DNA from: Streptomyces roseofulvus
GTDB taxonomy: Bacteria > Actinomycetota > Actinomycetes > Streptomycetales > Streptomycetaceae
Direction: 5' to 3'
NCBI RefSeq assembly: GCF_039534915.1
Contig: NZ_BAAAWE010000001.1
Coordinates: 4,030,001 to 4,094,000 of the forward strand
DNA: 64,000 nt
A model generated the notes under the pieces. The model ran no database searches and was not told the origin of the DNA. It was given only the letters and a program-made list of their open reading frames with translations. The first letter of the stretch is position 1. Each line of letters opens with the position of its first letter. Made by a program: the position numbers and the translations under genes. Shown piece after piece: positions 50,994-58,457 of the stretch.

Positions 50994-51671
50994 TCAGCGG
51001 AGTTCGGCCGGCGGGGTGCGGTTCGCGTCGACCTTCTCGGTGCGGGCCAGTTCGCCCCAGACGATGTAGCGGTAGTCCGAGGTGTACATGGGGGTGCAGG
51101 TGGTGAGGGTGATGTACCGGCCGGGCGCGTTCTTGCCGGACTCCTCGGGGACCGGCTGGAGGACGTCCACGTTGTACTTGGTGGTCTCCGGGAGGGTCTT
51201 GTAGACCTTGTAGACGTACCAGGTGTCCTTGGACTCGAAGACGATCGGGTCGCCGTTCTTCAGCTTGTGGATGTTGTGGAACTTGGCGCCGTGGCCGTCG
51301 CGGTGCGCGGCCAGGGTGAAGTTGCCCTCCTCGTCCTGGGGGAGGGCGGACTTGACCGGCTCGGTGTAGTAGCCGGCGACGCCGTTGTTGAGGACGGAGC
51401 TCTCGGTGCCGCGCTTCACCAGGATCTCGTCGCCGCCGAAGGCGGGGACGTGGAGGAAGCCGAGGCCGCCCCTGGTGTCGAGGGCGCCGGGGCCCTGGTC
51501 GGCCCATTCGCCGCGGACCTGGGCGCCTTCCTTGTCGGCGGCGCGGTCGGCGAGGACGTTCGTCCACCACAGCGAGTAGACGACGAAGAGTCCGAGCACG
51601 AGGCCGGCTGTGATGAGGAGTTCGCCGAAGACGCTGATGAGCCCGGCGATCCGGTTGCGCGCGCGTGACAC
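50994..51671 (-). CDS. Class E sortase (first copy)
   Basis: Membrane transpeptidase of 225 residues that links exported proteins to the cell wall. The membrane helix (LLITAGLVLGLFVVYSLWW) precedes the catalytic domain with AAHRDGHG (catalytic His), ITLTTCTPMY (catalytic Cys) and the downstream Arg in DYRYIVWGEL. Class E sortases prefer LAxTG substrates. It uses a GTG start. The second sortase gene lies 37 bases upstream on the same strand, so both share a transcript. Confidence 0.93.
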   Translation of the reverse strand: MSRARNRIAGLISVFGELLITAGLVLGLFVVYSLWWTNVLADRAADKEGAQVRGEWADQGPGALDTRGGLGFLHVPAFGGDEILVKRGTESSVLNNGVAGYYTEPVKSALPQDEEGNFTLAAHRDGHGAKFHNIHKLKNGDPIVFESKDTWYVYKVYKTLPETTKYNVDVLQPVPEESGKNAPGRYITLTTCTPMYTSDYRYIVWGELARTEKVDANRTPPAELR

Positions 51672-51708
51672 TGGGTCGGCCCTCGTCCCTTCTGGAGGTG
51701 TTGGGGTC

Positions 51709-52890
51709 TCAGCCTACGAGCGCGCTCGGCTTTCCCTTGCTGCGCGGCCGCTCCTCGACCAGCTTTCCCCACACGATCATGCGGTAGGTGCTGGTGAACT
51801 CGGGCGTGCAGGTGGTCAGCGTGATGTAGCGGCCGGGCTCGGTGAAGCCGGAGCCCTTGGGGATGGGGTCGATGACCGCGATGTTCGACGGCGGGGTCTG
51901 CGGCAGGATGCTCGCCATCTCGTAGGTGTAGTAGGCGTCCTGCGTCTCGACCACGATCGGGTCGCCGGGCTTGAGGCGGTTGATGTAGCGGAACGGTTCG
52001 CCGTGGGTGTTGCGGTGGCCGGCGACCGCGAAGTTGCCCTGCTTGTCGGAGGGCATGGCGGTCTTCAGCTTGCCTTCGCCGTAGTGGCCGACCATGCCCT
52101 TGTCGAGGACCTTGGGCTTGCTGATGCCCTCGGCGACGGGGACGACGACGTCCAGCTTGGGGATGTACATGATGGCGAAGCCCTCGCCGGGGGCGAAGAC
52201 GTCCGGCTTGCTCTCGCCCTTGGCCCAGGTGTCCTCGATCCGCTCCTTGGCCTGGTCGGTCTCCTGGCCGGCGAGGACGTTGGTCCACCACAGCTGGTAG
52301 GCGACGAAGAGGAGCATGACGACGCCGAGGGTGATGAACAGTTCGCCGACGACGACGCCGACGCTGTCCTTGGCGGCCTTGGCCTCCCGGGCGGCGCGGC
52401 GGGCCTCGACCCGGGAGAGGGGCCGGGCGGGGGCGCCGGTGCCCTGGTCGCCGCCGGACGCGGGGGCCGGTGCGGTGGCCCTGCGGCTCTTCCCGCGCCC
52501 CTGCTTGGCGGCGGCCCTGCGCCGCTCGGCCCTTCCCGGCCCGGGAAGGGGCTCCACGGGCCGCGGGGCCTCCTGGGTGACCTGGGGCAGCTCCCGCGTC
52601 TCCCCGGCCCCGTACGGCTCCTGTACGGGCTCGTACGGCTCCGGTGCGGGCTCGTAGGCCGGGGCGGGCTCGTACGGCTCCGGTGCGGGCTCGTAGGCCG
52701 GGGCCGCGGCCGGCGTCTCGTAGGCGTACGGCGCCTGGTCCCCGTACGCGGTCTCGTACGACGGCTCGGACGGGTACGGATACGGGTACGGGCCCTGCTG
52801 CTCGTACGGCGGCCGGGGCCCGTGCTCCTCGGGTATCGGCTCGGCTCCTGGCTGCCCGGAGGGCCGGAACCACGGCGAGCCCGTGGTCAC
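51709..52890 (-). CDS. Class E sortase with long repetitive N-terminus (second copy)
   Basis: Sortase of 393 residues. The first 170 residues are cytoplasmic low complexity, with PYEPAP/AYEPAP repeats and an Arg/Ala/Lys-rich stretch before one membrane helix (LFITLGVVMLLFVAYQLWW). The catalytic domain has VAGHRNTHGE (His), YITLTTCTPEF (Cys) and TYRMIVWGKL (Arg). GTG at 52890 overlaps the amidotransferase stop by four bases. The Tyr/Pro repeats might bind partners in the cytoplasm; that is inference. Confidence 0.93.
   Translation of the reverse strand: MTTGSPWFRPSGQPGAEPIPEEHGPRPPYEQQGPYPYPYPSEPSYETAYGDQAPYAYETPAAAPAYEPAPEPYEPAPAYEPAPEPYEPVQEPYGAGETRELPQVTQEAPRPVEPLPGPGRAERRRAAAKQGRGKSRRATAPAPASGGDQGTGAPARPLSRVEARRAAREAKAAKDSVGVVVGELFITLGVVMLLFVAYQLWWTNVLAGQETDQAKERIEDTWAKGESKPDVFAPGEGFAIMYIPKLDVVVPVAEGISKPKVLDKGMVGHYGEGKLKTAMPSDKQGNFAVAGHRNTHGEPFRYINRLKPGDPIVVETQDAYYTYEMASILPQTPPSNIAVIDPIPKGSGFTEPGRYITLTTCTPEFTSTYRMIVWGKLVEERPRSKGKPSALVG
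52627..52704. repeat. 39-base perfect tandem duplication in sortase gene
   Basis: Two exact adjacent copies (52627-52665 and 52666-52704) encode the repeated YEPAPEPYEPAPA-type segment of the second sortase. Perfect identity suggests a recent duplication. Confidence 0.9.
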
Positions 52891-53525
52891 GCGACGGCCT
52901 TGCCCACCACCGGCGCGAGCCCCGCCGACCGGCCGACCGCTCCCTTGTCTCCGCACTGCTCCAGCCAGTTGGCGAGCATCAGGTGGCCGTGCTCGGTGAG
53001 CACCGACTCGGGGTGGAACTGGACGCCTTCGACGGGCAGTTCGCGGTGGCGGAGGCCCATGATGATGCCGTCCTCGGTCCGCGCGGTCACTTCGAGCTCG
53101 GCCGGCAGGTCGGCCGGCTCGGCGGCGAGCGAGTGGTAGCGGGTGGCGGTGAACGGCGAGGGGAGGCCGGCGAAGACGCCCTTGCCCTCGTGGAGGACGG
53201 GCGAGGTCTTGCCGTGCAGCAGCTCGGGGGCGCGGTCGACGACGCCGCCGTAGGCGACGGCCATCGACTGCATGCCGAGGCAGACGCCGAAGACGGGGAC
53301 GCCGGTGGCGGCGCAGTGGCGCACCATGTCGATGCAGACGCCGGCCTGCTCGGGGGCGCCCGGGCCGGGCGACAGCAGCACGCCGTCGAAGCCGTCCTGG
53401 GCGTGGCTCAGCTCCACCTCGTCGTTGCGGAGCACCTCGCACTCGGCGCCGAGCTGGTACAGGTACTGCACGAGGTTGAAGACGAAGCTGTCGTAGTTGT
53501 CGACGACGAGAATTCGCGCGCTCAC
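52887..53525 (-). CDS. pabA: Aminodeoxychorismate/anthranilate synthase glutamine amidotransferase
   Basis: Class I glutamine amidotransferase of 212 residues that supplies ammonia to PabB or TrpE. The catalytic triad is visible: Cys in VFGVCLGMQS, His and Glu in VQFHPESVLT, with LLSPGPGAPEQAG forming the oxyanion loop. VVDNYDSFVFNLVQYL starts the fold. Its partner is not adjacent, so PabA or TrpG cannot be decided. The GTG start overlaps the stop of the small membrane protein gene (GTGA). Confidence 0.92.
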   Translation of the reverse strand: MSARILVVDNYDSFVFNLVQYLYQLGAECEVLRNDEVELSHAQDGFDGVLLSPGPGAPEQAGVCIDMVRHCAATGVPVFGVCLGMQSMAVAYGGVVDRAPELLHGKTSPVLHEGKGVFAGLPSPFTATRYHSLAAEPADLPAELEVTARTEDGIIMGLRHRELPVEGVQFHPESVLTEHGHLMLANWLEQCGDKGAVGRSAGLAPVVGKAVA

Positions 53526-53683
53526 TGGCCGTCCACCGTCACATCGTTGAACGGAAGCAGAGGCTCCGCCCAGGGGAACACGTACTGGAAGAGCACGTAG
53601 ACGACCGCGAGGACCAGCACGACCGAGATCAGCGCCCTCACCCAGGCGTTGCCCGGCAGATGCCGCCAGATCCATCCGTACAT
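53522..53683 (-). CDS. Small membrane protein (53 residues)
   Basis: A short gene encoding MYGWIWRHLPGNAW followed by one hydrophobic helix (LISVVLVLAVVYVLFQYVF) and a short polar end DVTVDGQ. It sits directly before the pabA-like gene, overlapping its GTG, in a region where Streptomyces keeps a similar small membrane protein. The Trp-rich N-terminus and conserved place between the division genes hint at an envelope role, but nothing specific is known to me. Confidence 0.75.
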   Translation of the reverse strand: MYGWIWRHLPGNAWVRALISVVLVLAVVYVLFQYVFPWAEPLLPFNDVTVDGQ

Positions 53684-53763
53684 GACGTCCGACGCCCCTT
53701 CCGTTCGTTACGGGCACCAGAGTACGGGGCGCGGGCGCCGTCGTGGGGAAGCTGTCCGAAGCC

Positions 53764-53772
53764 TGTGGACAA
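53764..53772. other. DnaA box at the DUF881 gene end
   Basis: TGTGGACAA, complement of the preferred Streptomyces box TTGTCCACA, lies just after the DUF881 stop codon, in the gap upstream of the small membrane protein gene. Confidence 0.45.
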
Positions 53773-53778
53773 CCGGTC

Positions 53779-54558
53779 TCAGGCGGCCGGCCTGGCGTAG
53801 TGGAGGTCGACCGCGCCGGTGTAGCCGGGGAGGGTGACGTCCTTGTGGTCGTCGACCTTCCAGCCGAGCCCGTACGCCTTCACGTAGAGCTGGTAGTTCT
53901 GCAGCGCCGGGGAGGCGGCGAGAGCCTTGTCGAGCTTCCCCCGGTCGCCGACCGCGGTGATCTTGTAGGGGGGCGAGTAGACGCGGCCCTGGAGGATCAG
54001 GGTGTTGCCGACGCAGCGGACCGCGCTGGTGGAGATGAGCCGCTGGTCCATGACGCGGATGCCTTCGGCGCCGCCCTCCCAGAGGGCGTTGACGACGGCC
54101 TGGAGGTCCTGCTGGTGGATGACCAGGTCGTTGGCCTGCGGCTCGGGGTAGCCGGGGGCGGCCTGAGCGCCGGGCGGGGCGTCGTTCAGCGTGACGGTGA
54201 GGCCGGGGCCGGAGATCTCGGTGGTGCCGGCGGAGGTCTCCAGGGCCTTCAGGCGGCGGTCCTCGGCGGCGGTCGAGCCGTCGTCGCGGGCGGCCAGGGA
54301 GTCGACCTCGCCGCGCAGGGCGGCGGTGGACTCGTCGAGGCCGGCGTTCTTGTGGCTGCGCTCCTCGATGAGGTCGGAGAGCCTCAGCAGGGAGCCGTCC
54401 GTGCGGATGTTGGTGCCCTTGGCGGTGTTGAAGCTGGTGACGAAGAGCAGACCGGCGAGGGCGAAGACGGCAAGGGTCAGCAGCCGGACGGGGCGCCACC
54501 TGGAGGTGCGGCCCGGCCCGGCGAGGGGTTCGCGCGGAGTGCCGGCGGAATTGCTCAA
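53779..54558 (-). CDS. DUF881-family membrane protein
   Basis: Protein of 259 residues with one N-terminal helix (LLTLAVFALAGLLFVTSF), then a coiled-coil stretch (LIEERSHKNAGLDESTAALRG and on) and the DUF881 domain with GPGLTVTLNDAPPG, LVIHQQDLQAVVNALW and ISTSAVRCVGNTL. The family is found next to crgA and division genes in actinobacteria and Firmicutes; a role at the division site is likely. The start drawn is TTG, preceded by AAGGGGATCAGGG; no better ATG or GTG is in frame. Confidence 0.88.
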   Translation of the reverse strand: MSNSAGTPREPLAGPGRTSRWRPVRLLTLAVFALAGLLFVTSFNTAKGTNIRTDGSLLRLSDLIEERSHKNAGLDESTAALRGEVDSLAARDDGSTAAEDRRLKALETSAGTTEISGPGLTVTLNDAPPGAQAAPGYPEPQANDLVIHQQDLQAVVNALWEGGAEGIRVMDQRLISTSAVRCVGNTLILQGRVYSPPYKITAVGDRGKLDKALAASPALQNYQLYVKAYGLGWKVDDHKDVTLPGYTGAVDLHYARPAA

Positions 54559-54698
54559 CGTACCCTGATCCCCTTCTGCGCCGCGGAACCACTACGCTAA
54601 CGGACGCCCGGGGGGCGCAGTCGACCTGCTACGTCACATCCCGGCGACAGCCACAGTTCCCTGCGCGGTCACGCAGCGCATCGACAGGAGAGTCCCTC

Positions 54699-54953
54699 GT
54701 GCCGAAGTCACGGATCCGCAAGAAGGCCGACTACACGCCGCCGCCGGCGAAGCAGGCCGCCAACATCAAGCTGACGAACCGCAGCTGGGTCGCTCCGGTG
54801 ATGCTGGCGCTGTTCGCCATCGGTCTGGTGTGGATCGTGGTCTTCTACGTCACCGACGGTTCGCTTCCGATCGAGTCGATCCGGAACTGGAACATCGTGG
54901 TCGGCTTCGGTTTCATCGCCGCCGGATTCGGTGTCTCCACGCAGTGGAAGTGA
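54699..54953 (+). CDS. crgA: Cell division protein CrgA
   Basis: Small septation regulator of 84 residues with two membrane helices (VAPVMLALFAIGLVWIVVFYV and WNIVVGFGFIAAGFGVSTQW). The N-terminus PKSRIRKKADYTPPP is the conserved cytoplasmic part. In Streptomyces CrgA delays Z-ring formation and coordinates sporulation septa. The GTG start has ACAGGAGAG eight bases upstream. It is divergent from the DUF881 gene, and a DnaA-box cluster follows it. Confidence 0.95.
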   Translation: MPKSRIRKKADYTPPPAKQAANIKLTNRSWVAPVMLALFAIGLVWIVVFYVTDGSLPIESIRNWNIVVGFGFIAAGFGVSTQWK

Positions 54954-55009
54954 GCCCCTTAGCGGCGCTTAGCGGGTCCGCCCGGCTGCCGTCAAGCTCA
55001 CCCCAGAGT

Positions 55010-55245
55010 TTATCCACAGCGTTGTGCACAGCACTGGATAACTTACGAAGATCTGTGGATAACTCGCACCGGGTTGACGCCGGTATGACCGCGAGGATCT
55101 CCTCAGCATCGGCCGAAGCCCCCTGCCTCCCGGGAGAAATCCCAGGTCAGAGGCAGGGGGCTCCGTCGCACCCAGGACGGTGGGGAGAACCCGCCGCACA
55201 CTGTGGATAACTCTGGGGAAAGCTCCTCTCCCCAGCTCGTCCACA
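55010..55245. other. Cluster of DnaA boxes in crgA-rhomboid gap
   Basis: This 302-base intergenic gap carries TTATCCACA at 55010-55018 and, on the other strand, at 55054-55062 and 55202-55210, plus TCGTCCACA at 55237-55245. Two near matches are TTGTGCACA (55022-55030) and TTATCCAGT (55033-55041, minus). Six sites in 236 bases exceed chance in DNA this GC-rich. A hairpin sits in the middle. No gene lies in the gap. Confidence 0.75.
55117..55162. terminator. Bidirectional terminator within the DnaA-box cluster
   Basis: AGCCCCCTGCCTC pairs exactly with GAGGCAGGGGGCT (13 base pairs), and an inner CGGGA/TCCC-type helix extends it. It separates the convergent crgA and rhomboid genes. Confidence 0.8.
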
Positions 55246-55256
55246 GCCTCCCGCGC

Positions 55257-56123
55257 TCAGGTGAGCGCCATCGTGCGGGCCATCACCACGCCCGCCTCGA
55301 TCAGCAGCAGCAGTCCACAGGCGCCGTACTGGATCAGCTCCCGGCGGGCCCGGGGCGCCTGCACGAGGACGTACGTCAGCACGAGGCCGGCCACCAGTCC
55401 CCCCACGTGCGCCTCCCAGGAGATCCCCGGACGGGTGAATGTCATCACCAGGGACAGGGCCACGAAGAGGGCCACCGGCCGCATGTCGTGGCGGCGTCGG
55501 CGGGCCAGCACCACCCACGCCCCGATGAGGCCGTAGACGATGCCCGAGGCCCCCAGCGAGGGCTGGTTCGGCGCCGCGACCGCGTAGGCGAGGACCGAGC
55601 CCGCCAGGCCGGAGATCAGACACAGCAGCGCGTACCGGGACCGGCCCAGCTCGGGCTCGACGATCCCGCCGATCACCCACAGGCCCAGCAGGTTGAACAG
55701 GATGTGCCACGGCTCCTGGTGCAGCACCGTGGCGGTGAGGAGCCGGTACCACTCGCCGTCCGCGACGCCCACGACCTCGCCGAGCAGCGGGTTGTACGCG
55801 TACCCGATCAGCACGAGCTCGTCCACGAACCGGTCGCCGAGGACCAGCACCGGCAGGTAGACGGCCAGGCAGATCCCGATGAGGATCTTGGTGACGAGCC
55901 GGTCGTCCGTCCTGACCCGGCCGCCGGCCAGCGTCCTCGGCCGGTTCGCGTCGGCCGCGTGCCCGGTGCCCGAGCCGCCGCGGACGCAGTCGGGGCACTG
56001 GAAGCCGACCGAGGCCGGGATCATGCACTGGGGACAGATGGGCTTCTCGCAGCGGGTGCAGCGGATGCCCGTCTCGGTGCCCGGGTGCCGGTAGCAGGGC
56101 TGGAGTCCGGCCTGCGCGTCCAT
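55257..56123 (-). CDS. Rhomboid intramembrane serine protease
   Basis: Membrane protease of 288 residues. The N-terminus carries a Cys/His zinc-binding module (CYRHPGTETGIRCTRCEKPI, CPQCMIPASVGFQCPDC), common in actinobacterial rhomboids. Six or seven helices follow, with HILFNLLGLWVIGG, the catalytic Ser in LGASGIVYGLIGAW and the catalytic His in WEAHVGGLVAG. Substrates are unknown. The gene is 23 bases downstream of the cyclophilin gene on the same strand. Confidence 0.93.
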   Translation of the reverse strand: MDAQAGLQPCYRHPGTETGIRCTRCEKPICPQCMIPASVGFQCPDCVRGGSGTGHAADANRPRTLAGGRVRTDDRLVTKILIGICLAVYLPVLVLGDRFVDELVLIGYAYNPLLGEVVGVADGEWYRLLTATVLHQEPWHILFNLLGLWVIGGIVEPELGRSRYALLCLISGLAGSVLAYAVAAPNQPSLGASGIVYGLIGAWVVLARRRRHDMRPVALFVALSLVMTFTRPGISWEAHVGGLVAGLVLTYVLVQAPRARRELIQYGACGLLLLIEAGVVMARTMALT

Positions 56124-56146
56124 CGGCGGGGTCCCGTCCTTCCCGG

Positions 56147-56671
56147 TCAGCGCTGCTCGATCACCACGGACTCGACCACCACGTCCTGCAGCGGCCGCTG
56201 GGTCTGCGGGTCGGTGGGGACCGCTGCGATGGCGTCCACGACGGCCCGGCTCTTCTGGTCGACGACCTCGCCGAAGATGGTGTGCTTGCGGTTCAGCCAG
56301 GTCGCCGGGCCCACCGTGATGAAGAACTGCGAGCCGTTCGTGCCCGGCCCCGCGTTGGCCATCGCCAGCAGGTACGGCCGGTCGAACCACAGCTCGGGGT
56401 GGAACTCGTCCGCGAACTCGTATCCCGGGCCGCCCGTGCCGGTGCCCAGCGGATCGCCGCCCTGGATCATGAAGTCGCCGATGACGCGGTGGAAGACCGT
56501 GCCGTCGTAGAGGGGGTCGGAGGAGACCCGGCCGGTGCCGGGGTGGGTCCACTCGCGCGCGCCCGAGGCGAGCTCGACGAAGTTCCGCACCGTCTTCGGC
56601 GCGTGGAACGGCAACAGGCGCACCTCGATGTCGCCCGCGCTGGTCTTGAGGATCGCGTACGGCATCGCCAC
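56147..56671 (-). CDS. Cyclophilin-type peptidyl-prolyl isomerase
   Basis: Cytoplasmic proline isomerase of 174 residues. The active-site region FHRVIGDFMIQGGDPLGTG has the catalytic Arg, and LLAMANAGPGTNGSQFFITV and HTIFGEVV complete the fold. There is no signal sequence. GTG at 56671 is six bases from GGGAGGGG; the ATG at 56665 is also possible. It precedes the rhomboid gene and probably shares its transcript. Confidence 0.94.
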   Translation of the reverse strand: MAMPYAILKTSAGDIEVRLLPFHAPKTVRNFVELASGAREWTHPGTGRVSSDPLYDGTVFHRVIGDFMIQGGDPLGTGTGGPGYEFADEFHPELWFDRPYLLAMANAGPGTNGSQFFITVGPATWLNRKHTIFGEVVDQKSRAVVDAIAAVPTDPQTQRPLQDVVVESVVIEQR

Positions 56672-56902
56672 GGTCCGCCCCTCCCTGATCGTGCGTCACG
56701 CCGCGGAACGGATCGCCTCACGCTCCGACGGCTCTGGCAAGTCGATCCTCGCATGCCCGGGCCGGCCCGCCCGCATGCCTCGCATGCCCCGGATGCCCCG
56801 GATGCCCGCCCCGCATGCCGGACCACGCTCCGGCAGGCATGATGCCGAAAAGGATGGAAAGGCGAAAAACCGACATCGCTCGCCACCGAGGAGGAGGAAC
56901 CC

Positions 56903-57655
56903 GTGACTCGCATGGACAGCGTGCGCTCTGCTACGGATTCGGCGAAGGAAAGCGTCCTGCACGCCGCGGACGTGGTGGCGCCGTACGCCGGCGCGGCCAA
57001 GGACCAGGCCTCGCACTATGCGCACGAGGCGCGGGCGCGGCTCGCACCCAAGGTGTCGAGTGCCGCTCGACAGGCACGCGCGCAGGCCCGTCTGCAGTAC
57101 GCGGCGCATGTGGCGCCGCACGTGCCGCCGCGGGTCGACGAAGCCGCGCAGCGCGCTGCGGCCCGGACCCGCTCGGTCGCCCATCAGGTGACCGACTACA
57201 CCGTCCCGCGTGTCGAGCACGCGGTCGCCGCGACCGGTCCCGTGCTGGAGGAGGCCGGGTCGCGTTCCACTGCCGCCTGGGCCGCGCTGCGCGGTCAGGT
57301 GACGCCGGACGAGATCCGGAAGATCGTGAGGAAGCATGAGCGCCGGGCCAGGGCCGGGCGTCTGGTCAAGGGGCTCGCCGTGCTCGGCGTGCTGGTCGGC
57401 GGCGCGTTCTGCGCCTGGAAGTGGTGGGACAAGCAGGCCAACCCCGACTGGCTGGTCGAGCCGCCGGCTCCCACGGAGGTGGACGAGGGCTCGGGCATGC
57501 CGTCCGCGTCGGAGGTCTACACGGGCGCGGAGGCCGAGGCCGGTACGAGCGTGGTCACGGAGTCCGGGAGCGACGTGGACGTCGAGACCGGGACCGTGTC
57601 CGGGATCGAGGCGGAGTCGGAGACCGAGTCCACGGAGCCCGACGAGCGCCGCTGA
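56903..57655 (+). CDS. DUF5324-like membrane protein
   Basis: Protein of 250 residues restricted, as far as I know, to Streptomyces and relatives. The first 160 residues are helical and rich in Ala/Arg (ARARLAPKVSSAARQARAQA). They are followed by one membrane helix (LVKGLAVLGVLVGGAFCAW, about 154-172) and an acidic Ser/Thr/Glu outer end (VDVETGTVSGIEAESETEST). The GTG start has a strong GGAGGAGGAA ribosome site. Function unknown; the shape resembles helical envelope or stress-associated proteins. Confidence 0.75.
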   Translation: MTRMDSVRSATDSAKESVLHAADVVAPYAGAAKDQASHYAHEARARLAPKVSSAARQARAQARLQYAAHVAPHVPPRVDEAAQRAAARTRSVAHQVTDYTVPRVEHAVAATGPVLEEAGSRSTAAWAALRGQVTPDEIRKIVRKHERRARAGRLVKGLAVLGVLVGGAFCAWKWWDKQANPDWLVEPPAPTEVDEGSGMPSASEVYTGAEAEAGTSVVTESGSDVDVETGTVSGIEAESETESTEPDERR

Positions 57656-57785
57656 CCTGGAGCCGTTCCGTCTGTTCCCTCTGTTCCGTCTGTTCTGACC
57701 GTGGCGGGCGGTCCGTCCGTTCCGGGCGGTCCGTCTGCTCCGCGCGGTCCGGGGTGCCGGGAGGGAGGAGTCCTCTCCCCGCACC

Positions 57786-58151
57786 CTAGGCGGCCGTCGC
57801 GAGCGCCAGCTCGGTCAGCGCGGCCGGGTCGCTCGCGAGCGGCGCGGCGGGGCGCAGCTGCCGGACCGAGGGCGAGGAGCCGTGCGCCTCGGCGCCGATC
57901 CGCTGCTTGATGGTGGGCGGCAGCGAGCCCTGCCGGACGGGCGCCCACGGCTCCGCCTGCCGCTGTGTCACGACGGGCGCGGTGCGCTCCGCGGCGGTGG
58001 CCGGGGCGGCGGGGGCGGCCGGCTCCTCGGGCTGGGTCACCGGGGCCTGGCCCTGGGCGGCGGCGGGGGCCGCCAGGCCGACGGAGGCGAGCAGGGCGAA
58101 GAGGACGGAGATGAAGGCGGTCCAGAACTGCTTGACCTTGGCGGTGGCCAT
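57786..58151 (-). CDS. Small secreted or anchored Ala/Pro-rich protein (DUF6344-like)
   Basis: Protein of 121 residues. The N-terminal signal-like helix is FWTAFISVLFALLASVGLAA, with a likely cleavage after APAAA. The rest is Ala/Pro/Thr-rich with a more conserved-looking centre (VRQGSLPPTIKQRIGAEAHG). I know similar proteins only from Streptomyces. ATG follows GTGAGGGG. Convergent with the DUF5324-like gene. Confidence 0.65.
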   Translation of the reverse strand: MATAKVKQFWTAFISVLFALLASVGLAAPAAAQGQAPVTQPEEPAAPAAPATAAERTAPVVTQRQAEPWAPVRQGSLPPTIKQRIGAEAHGSSPSVRQLRPAAPLASDPAALTELALATAA

Positions 58152-58457
58152 GGCCCCTCACTTTCGTGTGCGCGGTGTGCTCTCGGTTCGTCCGGAGACG
58201 AGGGCGATATGCGCGCTTCCCGGATGGTTCATTTCGGGTTGCGCGCTTTTCATACCTTCCTCATGATCTGTACCGAGCTCCGGTTTCGGCGGAGCGACGC
58301 CGCCCCCGCGCAGTTCTTCCGATGAACACCACCCGTCCGGACCAAAGGCCCCCTTCCACCCCTCCCGGGTGATCCACGTCACACCCGTGTCACAGGCGAC
58401 GACCCCGCGGTGTCTTGAGGTCGACCCCCTGAAGACAGGGCCGACGGAGGAGACATC
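58152..58457. other. Intergenic gap with ECF41-type promoter
   Basis: This 306-base gap has no gene. The left part should hold the promoter of the small secreted protein. The right part holds TGTCAC (58388-58393), then 17 bases, then TGTC (58411-58414), close to the TGTCAC/CGTC promoters known for ECF41 sigma factors, 43 bases ahead of the oxidoreductase start. A second TGTC/GTCAC-like element (ACGTCACACCC) lies just upstream. Confidence 0.55.

Noticed and set aside
56765..56822. ATGCCCCGG-like short repeats between cyclophilin and the DUF5324-like gene
   Set aside because: A brief degenerate repeat with no symmetry or unit structure beyond simple slippage; no function inferred.
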